From Carposina sasakii (Eukaryota; Arthropoda; Insecta; Lepidoptera; Carposinidae), in assembly GCA_014607495.2 (NCBI GenBank), contig CP053165.1, forward strand, positions 3,590,906 to 3,654,905: a DNA stretch of 64,000 bases, in the 5' to 3' direction. Positions 55,777 to 64,000 of this stretch are shown here, in pieces. The number at the start of each line of letters is the position of its first letter. Position 1 is the first letter of the stretch. The notes under the pieces are model-generated. The model worked only from the letters and a program-made list of their open reading frames with translations, did no database searches and was not told the DNA's origin. Made by a program: the position numbers and the translations under genes.

Positions 55777-57272
55777 CAGTGGCGTAGCGTGGGTGGGGCG
55801 GAGGGGGCGGCCCGCCCCGGGCGGCAGCCCGCGGGGGCGGCAAAATGTCGCCGGTGAAGTGGTTTGAGATCTGATCTATGATTCATTCATTACATGTGTC
55901 AGACACACTATAATGTTCCATTTTTATCTAAAACTATTTTTTAATATTTATCTAAAAGAAAAACTGCGAAATCACTGACAGAGCTCTTTATAACGTTTGT
56001 TTGTTTACCTACGAACGGCAACATCGCATCATGCCGCGCCGGCGCGCGCGAGCCGAGTTGAGCGGCACTCCTTATTATGTTAATTTCTCATACAAAATCT
56101 TTTGTTTCACGCGTCGGCCCATGTCGATGCCTCTCTTTCGCACTCATTGAATTTAGTACTATGCATTTGTACTGAACTTTGTTTGTTTTAGTGCATCGTG
56201 AAGTACCGTTACGCAATCATGCATTACTCGTATGTTTGTTTCGCGAGAGCTTCGGATACGGAGTCATTTTGATTGTGTTTCGATCTTTTAAACACTGTTG
56301 AATCTTCTAAAACTGAACATTTAGATCTTTACCCAATCTCTAAACTAGTTTTTTAAAATGAAAAGAGGCCAAGGAAAGCTAAGCAAAAAAAGGCTAAGAA
56401 AGAAGCAGATGCGAAGAAGTCTCAAGGTGCATTATTGAAATATTTCAGTTCGTGTTCTGGTTCGAAAGCCACGTTAACGTCTTCGGTGACATCCTGCAGC
56501 AGCGGAAGTGATTCCAGTGTAAGTAGGTATATGATTCCTCCATCTAGAATCGTGCGTGGCCTAGAATTACTCCATTTATTTTAGACATAACATGTATGGG
56601 CTGGGTCCCTCGCAATAAATTGCAAACTCGCAAGCAATTGACGACTCGATTCCAGCAAATTCAAGAAATATCGGACAAGTTCGGATTTTTGATGCCAGCG
56701 AAACTTTTGGATAGCAAGTCGAGTGTGATCTTTCCCATGTATTAGAAGACATCGACAAGGACGAGTTTCAGATAGAGCGGAAGCGTCTCCAGCAATTTGT
56801 TGCCTGTTCTGAATCAGAGGAAGTTTTAAGTGGTAAAGGACCACTGGAGCTCCTCCAGTTCATTCATAAACTGAATCTCGGAATTTCGGTTCCAAATATA
56901 AGTCATCTTGATTCGTATATATTTGACTTTGGCGATTAGTATTGCAAGTTGTGAGAGAAGTTTTTCGAAGTTGAAGCTAATAAAAAATTACCTCAGATCT
57001 ACAAAGAGCTCCGCTAGACTATCAAACTTGGCTATACCTATATTGTCGATTGAACAAGAATTGGCTGCTAATATTGATTATGACAAAGTTATTTCTGACT
57101 TCGCTGCTCATAAGGCCCGTAAAATCCGCTTGTAAAACCGGTCATCCTATTTTACTTTCAATAAAAGGTACCTCATTGCCTGTGAAATTTAATTTTAATT
57201 AAGCGCGTATAGAATGGGGGCGGCAAAGTGGGTCTCCCGCCCCAGGCGCCGAGATGGCACGCTACGCCACTG
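55777..57272 (+). mobile_element. hAT element, internally deleted
   Basis: Ends CAGTGGCGTAGCGTG and (other strand) CAGTGGCGTAGCGTGC with a perfect 8-bp duplication GAAGACCC (55769-55776 and 57273-57280). The first ~100 bp are very rich in G. The interior keeps both ends of a transposase gene but not its catalytic centre. Confidence 0.93.
56358..57135 (+). pseudogene. Remnant of hAT transposase
   Basis: The 5' part is Lys-rich and then reads ALLKYFSS. The 3' part (ISIASCERSFSKLKLIKNYL, then LSNLAIPILSIEQEL) is the hAT C-terminal dimerisation domain, closest to the ZMYM/THAP0-like branch of hAT transposases. Several frame breaks and the loss of the DDE core make it inactive. Confidence 0.82.
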
Positions 57273-57280
57273 GAAGACCC

Positions 57281-57496
57281 GTCATTATTCTAAGATGAAT
57301 ACTCTAATCTTAAATCTCGAAAATTCTCGTAGTCAAAGTTAGGCTATTTCGCAATCAGCTTTCAAAGGTTAGATATAACCTCAAAAACCATAGTAATAAG
57401 ATGAAGGCGCGAAATAATGGCGCCACGCAAGATCTTTACTGCGAATTCAACAGTATCGAAAAGACAAGTTGATAACAACACTGACATGGCTGTACT
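57281..57496 (+). promoter_or_regulatory. Candidate REV1 promoter and 5' non-coding exon
   Basis: The stretch ends in TGTACT/GTAAGTAAT, a strong donor at 57497. A matching acceptor with a long T-rich tract, TTATTACTTAG, ends at 59905, 20 bp before the REV1 ATG. This suggests a 5' UTR exon here, divergent from CENP-M. Confidence 0.45.
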
Positions 57497-57588
57497 GTAA
57501 GTAATGATTGCTTTGCCTTTTCCGTGACAGTGACTAAAAACCTAAAAACTGTCAAACTTTGACAGTTTTAGGTTTTTACTCTGTCAAA

Positions 57589-57658
57589 GGCTGTATGGGC
57601 TTAGTTCCCCTTGCCTTTCCTTCGGGATAAACTAAAAAAAAAAAAAAAAAAAAAAAAA
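57589..57658 (+). mobile_element. 5'-truncated poly(A) retroposon with 13-bp target duplication
   Basis: Only the last ~45 bp of the family (GGCTGTATGGGC to ATAAACT) plus about 25 A's, flanked by TTACTCTGTCAAA at 57576-57588 and 57659-57671. Confidence 0.9.
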
Positions 57659-57969
57659 TTACTCTGTCAAACTACAAAAAGTGTGAGCTAGGGATGCACA
57701 TTTAAAATATAGGTAAATCGATCGTTGCAGTCGTCAGTCAGTGTTGATCATACTTAGGGATTTGGTATCTGCTTGTATGTATACATTTCTATGGTCATAC
57801 TCATAGTACACTCATCTCATAATTTGCATATTCGTTGCATCGAATGAAAAACATAGATATTTATTCGATGCTGAATTATTAACAATATACACAGTCTGTG
57901 AACAATACATCAGCAGGCTGATTATCTAACACGCTAGACAATCGCTAGATAATCTCTGTCAAACATGAC

Positions 57970-59826
57970 ATTTACACCCATTCTTGAGGATTTTCGCGAC
58001 GTTTCCATTCATCATCATCAATATTATCCATCATAAATTCAGAAATCATTTACTAAAGACAATGGCTGTACGGGATTAGCTTCCCTTGCCTTTCCTTCGG
58101 GATAAACTAAACAAAAAAATCTACTTAGTCTGTGGTGCTCGTTTTTGTTTATTTTGGTGGGATTCGGCGGGAAAAGCTGGAAGGGTGCAGGTGTAATTTT
58201 CTTGTGAAAATCAAAAATTATTTGTAAATGGCTTGCATGTGTCCGTAAGGTGATGTTTTCTGGTAGATAAGTTATATTTTGATTACTTGTTGTGTGAATC
58301 TAGTGCGTGTGCATGGTTTTATACGCAGGTAAGCCGAGTAAAACTTTAGCCGGATTACGAACTCTTCATGGGCGCATGTAAGTTGTTTCTGCAATAATTT
58401 TTCATTTTGACTAACTTTACATTTGTTCTTGAGGATTTTCCCGACGTTTCCATTCATCATCATTGTCATTCATCATAAATTCAGAATACATTTTACTAAA
58501 CAATGATTAGGCTGTATGGGCTTAGTTCCCCTTGCCTTTACTTCGGGATAAACTAAAAAAAAAAAAAATATTTTGGTGGGTCGGCGGGAAAAGCTGGAAG
58601 GGTGCAGGTGTAATTTTCTTGTGAAAATCAAAAATTATTTGTAAATGGCTTGCATGTGTCCGTAAGGTGATGTTTTCTGGTAGATAAGTTATATTTTGAT
58701 TACTTGTGGTGTGAATCTAGTGCGTGTGCATGGTTTTATACGCAGGTAAGCCGAGTAAAACTTTAGCCGGATTACGATCTCTTCATGGGCGCATGTAAGT
58801 TGTTTCTGCAATAATTTTTCATTTTGACTAACTTTACATTTGTTCTTGAGGATTTTCCCGACGTTTCCATTCATCATCATTGTCATTCATTATAAATTCA
58901 GAATACATTTTACTAAACAATGATTAGGCTGTATGGGCTTAGTTCCCCTTGCCTTTCCTTCGAGATAAACTAAAAAAAATAAAAAAATTTGGTGGATTCG
59001 GCGGGAAAAGCTGGAAGGGAGCAGGTGTAATTTTCGTGTGAAAATCAAAATTATTTGTAAATGGCTTGCATGTGTCCGTAAAGTGATGTTTTCTGGTAGA
59101 TAAGTTATATTTTGTTTACTTGTGATGTGAATCTAGTGCGTGTGCATGGTTTTGTATGCGGGTAAGCTAAGTAAAACTTTAGTCAGAATACGATCTCTTC
59201 ATGGGCTCATGTAAGTTGTTTCTGCAATTCATTTTGATATTGACTAATTTCACACCCATTCTTGAGGATTTTCTCGACGTTTCCATTCATCATCATCATT
59301 ATCATCCATCATAAATTCAGAAATCATTTACTAAAGACAATGGCTGTATGGGCTTAGTTCCCCTTGCCTTTCCTTCGGGATAAACTAAACTAAATCTATT
59401 TATTTTGGTGGATTCGGCGGGAAAAGCTGGAAGGGTGCATGTAATTTTCTTGTGAAAATCATAAATTATTTGTAAATGGCTTGCATGTGTTCGTCAAGTG
59501 ATGTTTTATGGTAGATAAGTTATATTTTGATTATTTGTGATGTGAATCTAGTGCGTGTGCATGGTTTTATACGCAGGTAAGCTGAGTAAAACTTTAATCG
59601 GAATACGATCTCTTCATGGGCCCATGTAAGTTGTTTCTGCAATAATTTTTAATTTTGGCTAACTTTACACTTGTTCTTGAGGATTTTCCCGACGTTTCCA
59701 TTCATCATCATCATTATGATCCATAAATTATATCAAATATAAATTCAGAAATAATTTACTAAAGACAATGGCTGTATGGACTTAGTTCCCCTTGCCTTTC
59801 CTTCGGGATAAAGTTAACAAAAAAAA
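57970..59826 (+). repeat. Head-to-tail array of five poly(A) retroposon units
   Basis: Units lie at about 57970-58118 (5' truncated), 58161-58569, 58580-58987, 58996-59393 and 59412-59826. Each full unit begins near ATTCGGCGGGAAAAGCTGG and ends in TTCGGGATAAACTAA plus A's. The motif ATTTTGGTGG (one T shorter at the third) stands before every full unit (58151, 58570, 58987, 59402). The two middle units are nearly identical; the last two are more diverged. Each unit carries CGCAGGTAAG, a donor-like motif. Confidence 0.9.
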
Positions 59827-59925
59827 TTATTTTTTGTTTTTCTACTGGATTTTTGATTCCATAGAAAATTATTTTTTGTTTTGTTACTGTTTTGTTATTA
59901 CTTAGCTATCATTTAAGTTTACGAA

Positions 59926-62577
59926 ATGAGACGTGATGATAAATTTCCTGACAATGGTTTTGAAGCTTGGGGTGGATACATGCAAGCAAAAGTTGCTAAA
60001 TTAGAAGAACAATATTTGTGTCGAATCGGCACAGAGGAGAAGAAACTATCGGATATTTTTAGCGGAATCTGTATATACGTGAACGGTTACACGGTTCCTT
60101 CTTCAGAAGAACTTAAAACCTTAATGTCCCAACATGGTGGTGTATACCACACTTACCAACGCACCGGTGATTTCATTATTGCTTCAAACTTACCAGACAC
60201 AAAGGTAAAAAACATGTCCTTACTGAAAGTAGTCAGCCCTGAATGGATAACAAACAGCATTGCCTCTAACTGCTTGTTAGATTATAGAGATTTTCTTCTC
60301 TATAAAAATTCTAGAACCCAACCTAAGTTAGATTTCACTAGATCTAGCACCAAACCTAAATTAAATGTTTTACAAAATTATAATGTAAACAATAATAGCT
60401 ATGTAACGAGACCAATAAACATCAAACATGAAGAATCTTTAAATTCAATTATTAGTAATAAAATTATCCAAAGCCATGTGATGACAAAGACAGCTGCTGA
60501 CTCAAATTTTATTTCTGAATTCTATAATAATTCAAGATTGCATCACATATCTCAACTTGGTGCTTGTTTTAAACAATATATTAATGACCTCAGAGAGAGT
60601 GCTGAGTTTTTATTCCCTGCCAGAATTACACTAAAAGAAAGGATACATAACTGTGATATAAATAATTTAACTCAAATTAAATTTGAAGGTAAAAAAGTTA
60701 TAATGCACATTGATATGGATTGCTTTTTTGTGTCTGTTGGTCTAAGGGAGAGACCAGAATTGAGAGGTAAACCTGTAGCAGTCACCCACTCAAAAGGAGG
60801 ACATGGAAGACCAAAAAGGCCAGGTGTGGATCCAAATAAAGAATTCAGCTTATACAAACAGAAGCAAGTACAAAAACTGGGTAAAGCTACCGGTGTACCT
60901 GAAGAAGAGATCAAAATTGAAACAAAGGTTGATAACATTATTGATGATGATGATAACTATGGGTCAATGAGTGAAATAGCATCTTGTTCTTATGAAGCTA
61001 GAGCCAAAGGAGTCCACAATGGCATGTTAATGGGAGCTGCATTAAAATTATGTCCTGATTTAAAAACTATACCATATGACTTTGAGGGATATAAGGAAGT
61101 GGCCTACACATTATACAATACTATAGCACAGTATACATTAGACATTGAAGCTGTGTCTTGTGATGAAATGTATGTTGATTGTACAGATCTCATAGATAGC
61201 CTTAAAATTAATGTTCAGGAGCTTGCCACAGAACTTAGAAGAGAGATAAAATCAAAAACTAGATGTCCATGTTCTACTGGATTTGGTGGTAACAGATTAC
61301 AGGCAAGACTGGCCACTAAAAGAGCTAAACCAGATGGTCAGTTCTTTCTTGCAGCAGATTTGGTGGAAGATTTCATGTTTAATATAAAGTTAACAGACTT
61401 ACCAGGTGTAGGAAGGCAAACAGCACACAAACTAAAAGCTTTGGGCCATACAACATGTGGATCTTTACAGGATTTAGCACTAGTTACTTTACAACAACAT
61501 CTGGGTCATAAAACTGGAACACAACTTTTTAACCAATGTAGGGGAAAAGACCCTAATCCCCTTGTGTTTCACACTGTGCGGAAATCAGTCTCTGCAGAAG
61601 TGAATTATGGAATTAGATTTGAAAATAGTGAACAATGCAATGAATTTTTGAAACAGTTATCAACTGAAGTTCATTCTAGAATGGCACAATGTAAAGTTTC
61701 TGGAAAATGTATAACTTTAAAACTAATGGTTAGAGCAGAAGATGCACCTGTGGAAACAGCAAAGTTTATGGGTCATGGTTACTGTAATGTTATAAATAAG
61801 TCCTCATCATTAAGTGTTGCCACCAATGACATTGAAACAATTACTAGAGAAGTGTTAGAACTATGTAAAAAGCAAAATATTGATCCAAAAGAAATGAGAG
61901 GTATAGGAATACAAGTCTCTAAACTAGAGAGCTTGAATATAAAACCTAAAGTAGGAGCTTTGTCCAGATTTCTTTGCAATAGTGAGAAGTTAAATAATAA
62001 GCCTGACATTGTTGGATCTTCAAATTGTAATGTAAAAAAAATTTCTTCACCACAAAAGATAAAGACTTCTCCATTCAAACAATCACCAGTGAAAGGAAAG
62101 ATGCCCCAATCGCCCACTAGCAAGAAAAGGAGTAGACCTCCAAAAATTGTTCAGGCATCAACTTCAAAAAATCACATAAACAAATTTCTTATTGGCAACA
62201 CAGTAAAAGACACTCCATATAAAAACCCTATGCAAAAGGATTTGTCAGTCGACCAAAAAAGTGTAAAAGTGGCCAATGAAGTTAAGCAAGAAGGTTTACT
62301 AGGTCTCTCCTGGCAGAAGGTTAGAGAATTATTACGAGCATGGTTAGAAAGTGGTTTATCTCCACTACCTTGTGATGTTGAAATGATCTCTGAATACATG
62401 AGAGAAATGGTAATAAGCAAAAATATATCTGACCTAAATATACTCATAAAGTTCTTACGACGAAGAACTAAAGAATTAAATGACTATCGGTGGATTGATG
62501 TTTATAATAAAATCATAGCTGAAGTACAAAATGCAATGGTAGCTGTATATGGTAAGAAATTATATATAGGTAGCTAG
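59926..62577 (+). CDS. REV1: REV1 translesion DNA polymerase (deoxycytidyl transferase)
   Basis: REV1 is a nuclear Y-family polymerase that inserts dCMP opposite damaged bases and recruits other translesion polymerases. The 883-residue frame has an N-terminal BRCT domain (about 43-126), the Y-family core with IDMDCFF (Asp263) and SCDE (Asp413, Glu414) as metal-binding residues, the YEARAKGVHNGM fingers motif, the LPGVGRQTAHKL helix-hairpin-helix, a little-finger domain (about 540-650), a basic Ser/Pro linker and the C-terminal four-helix domain (about 790-880, with WQKVRELLRAWLESG) that binds Pol zeta and other polymerases. I see no ubiquitin-binding motif in the linker, and the protein is shorter than human (1251) or Drosophila (about 1000) REV1. 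The coding region is one exon. The stop codon is the start of a hAT target duplication. Confidence 0.97.
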   Translation: MRRDDKFPDNGFEAWGGYMQAKVAKLEEQYLCRIGTEEKKLSDIFSGICIYVNGYTVPSSEELKTLMSQHGGVYHTYQRTGDFIIASNLPDTKVKNMSLLKVVSPEWITNSIASNCLLDYRDFLLYKNSRTQPKLDFTRSSTKPKLNVLQNYNVNNNSYVTRPINIKHEESLNSIISNKIIQSHVMTKTAADSNFISEFYNNSRLHHISQLGACFKQYINDLRESAEFLFPARITLKERIHNCDINNLTQIKFEGKKVIMHIDMDCFFVSVGLRERPELRGKPVAVTHSKGGHGRPKRPGVDPNKEFSLYKQKQVQKLGKATGVPEEEIKIETKVDNIIDDDDNYGSMSEIASCSYEARAKGVHNGMLMGAALKLCPDLKTIPYDFEGYKEVAYTLYNTIAQYTLDIEAVSCDEMYVDCTDLIDSLKINVQELATELRREIKSKTRCPCSTGFGGNRLQARLATKRAKPDGQFFLAADLVEDFMFNIKLTDLPGVGRQTAHKLKALGHTTCGSLQDLALVTLQQHLGHKTGTQLFNQCRGKDPNPLVFHTVRKSVSAEVNYGIRFENSEQCNEFLKQLSTEVHSRMAQCKVSGKCITLKLMVRAEDAPVETAKFMGHGYCNVINKSSSLSVATNDIETITREVLELCKKQNIDPKEMRGIGIQVSKLESLNIKPKVGALSRFLCNSEKLNNKPDIVGSSNCNVKKISSPQKIKTSPFKQSPVKGKMPQSPTSKKRSRPPKIVQASTSKNHINKFLIGNTVKDTPYKNPMQKDLSVDQKSVKVANEVKQEGLLGLSWQKVRELLRAWLESGLSPLPCDVEMISEYMREMVISKNISDLNILIKFLRRRTKELNDYRWIDVYNKIIAEVQNAMVAVYGKKLYIGS

Positions 62578-62582
62578 TCTGC

Positions 62583-63811
62583 CAGTGGCGGATTTACAAA
62601 TTTTCAAGGTATAGGCTGAATAGTTTTTGCCGCCCTTGCCTCAACAATTGTCATATCATACATTATTTTTACAATGCAACAATTTCGTTGAAATTGCACG
62701 TAAAATAATTTTTCGGTATATTTTTGAGCTAATCGAAGCTCAATCATGTAGGGGCGGGGTAATGTATGCTATATTACTGTTCAAGATTTTTTTTTAATTC
62801 CAATCGAATTTTCTGAAGCTACTAGTGCATGTGAAACACATAATAGTCGATACATAAGATTGAAATCGGTAAAATTATTCACTAAATTTATTCATTACTA
62901 GTGGCCCGCCCTCGCTTCGCTTCGGTACATACATACATACATATAATCACGCCTTTATCCCTTACGGGGTAGGCAGAGCACCAAGGGCCGATAGAACCAC
63001 ATGATAGCGCTTCGGTACATATCAATACATAGCTACATATGTAGGTACAGCGGTTTTCGTAAAAATTTGCTACTCCCGTTGGTCCCCTTCCCGTGGGAAT
63101 TTCGGGAAGTCCGTTTTTAGTCCTTCCTCGTTGTCCCCAATGAACATATATGCCCGATTTCAGCTTCATATGTATAGCGGTTTTCGTAAAAAAAATTAAA
63201 TTCCCGTTGGTCGCCTTCCCGTGGGAATACCGGGAAATTCTTATAGCCTATGTTTATCCAGGTCCAATAAGGATTCTAACGGTGAAAGAATTTTTGAAAT
63301 CGGTCCAGTAGTTTCGGAGCCTATTCATTACAATCAAACAAACAAAGTTTTCCTCTTTATAATATTAGTGTAGATATTCGAATAAAAATCGAAACATTAT
63401 ATACAAACCATCCAGTTCGTAGCCTCCAACCAGTAGTAAGACTAGCATGTATGGGTTGTTAGTGGGAAGAGGGGCATATTTTTTACAATTGCGCTCTTTT
63501 CACTCATAAGAAGTGTGGGCAAAGGGCGCAGAGGCGCGAGGCCGATCACTGCTTGAGGGGCGGCGAACTAGCTGTTTTACTCTAGAATATGGAAGTTTGC
63601 TACTCTCGGAATGTGCAATGACAAGTGAGAGAGAAAAGTCATCGACAAAATTTGTTGCAGACTTCTATCTGTAAGACATCAGAAAACCGTCATAGAAAAA
63701 TATTCTATGAGGTAAAAAAAAAAAAAAAAAAATCGTTCCCCAAATTTGCCGCCCCCAAAATCTGCCGCCCTAGGCTCGAGCCTACTCAGCCTGCTGGTAA
63801 ATCCGTCACTG
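62583..63811. mobile_element. Non-autonomous hAT element at the REV1 stop codon
   Basis: Ends CAGTGGCGGATTTAC and (other strand) CAGTGACGGATTTAC with a perfect 8-bp duplication TAGTCTGC (62575-62582, 63812-63819). Inside is a SINE/RTE-type insertion (62900-63375, GTGGCCCGCCCTCGCTTCGC to TTTATAATATTAGTG). No transposase is left. Confidence 0.93.
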
Positions 63812-64000
63812 TAGTCTGCTAAATAAGAGAAATAAAAGAGTTTCTTTGTATTTTAAAATAAAATATATTTCCATTGACTCTTCCAAGATTAAACAAAATG
63901 TCCTATAGTTGCTGTTTTTTGTATAAAATATGGTTATCAGTTTTTGAAGTAACCAGCCATGCATTATGCACAGATTTTGGCAGCACTAATATTCCAAATA
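63812..64000 (+). other. Displaced original REV1 3' flank
   Basis: Starts with the second copy of TAGTCTGC, followed by AATAAA-type signals (63830 and 63857), so this was probably the REV1 3' UTR before the hAT insertion. Nothing else is seen to the window end. Confidence 0.5.

Noticed and set aside
59926..62577. REV1 as a processed retrocopy
   Set aside because: A likely 5' UTR intron, no poly(A) tail after the original 3' flank, and an intact long frame fit an ordinary gene. Kept only as an alternative.

Overview
This is eukaryotic nuclear DNA, almost certainly from a moth or butterfly. Genes are split by short introns with GT..AG borders. The intergenic and intronic DNA is AT-rich and packed with repeats of types common in Lepidoptera: SINE/RTE-like pieces, fold-back MITEs and many hAT elements. 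There are no bacterial features (operons, CRISPR, rRNA).

Four host genes can be supported. At the left edge, minus strand, lies the 5' part of a small gene whose product looks like the mitochondrial complex I subunit NDUFV3 (1-276, runs off the window). On the plus strand, 18336-48337 is a complete ATRX (Drosophila XNP) SNF2 chromatin remodeller. I rebuilt 29 coding exons that stay in frame throughout (6045 nt, 2014 residues). On the minus strand, 55034-55567 is a 177-residue protein that I read as CENP-M, a component of the inner kinetochore. On the plus strand, 59926-62577 is an intronless coding region for the translesion polymerase REV1 (883 residues). CENP-M and REV1 probably once shared a short divergent promoter that is now split by a 1.5 kb hAT element.

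Region 0.6-12.4 kb is a nested transposon stack. A CR1-group LINE (ORF1 with coiled coil and an SGNH-like domain; ORF2 with endonuclease and reverse transcriptase) has been invaded by a 5'-truncated LINE with an RNase H domain (3.9-5.0 kb, minus) and by an intact Ty3/gypsy element with identical LTRs (5507-10647, minus). It is followed by a gag-only Copia-type LTR element (12436-13648), then copies of a poly(A)-tailed ~410 bp retroposon (13.8-14.6 kb), a MITE (15.2-15.5 kb) and a non-autonomous hAT element (16.2-17.5 kb).

ATRX introns hold at least three hAT elements with 8-bp target duplications, several MITEs, many SINE/RTE pieces and a tRNA-like sequence. From 48.3 to 55 kb lie the ATRX 3' region and fold-back elements. 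From 57.6 to 59.8 kb an array of the same poly(A)-tailed retroposon fills the presumed 5' UTR intron of REV1, and a further hAT element sits exactly at the REV1 stop codon (62583-63811).

Functionally, ATRX, CENP-M and REV1 all act in chromatin, chromosome segregation or genome maintenance, but nothing here shows co-regulation beyond the possible CENP-M/REV1 shared promoter. All splice sites and family names were read by eye and not tested by search.
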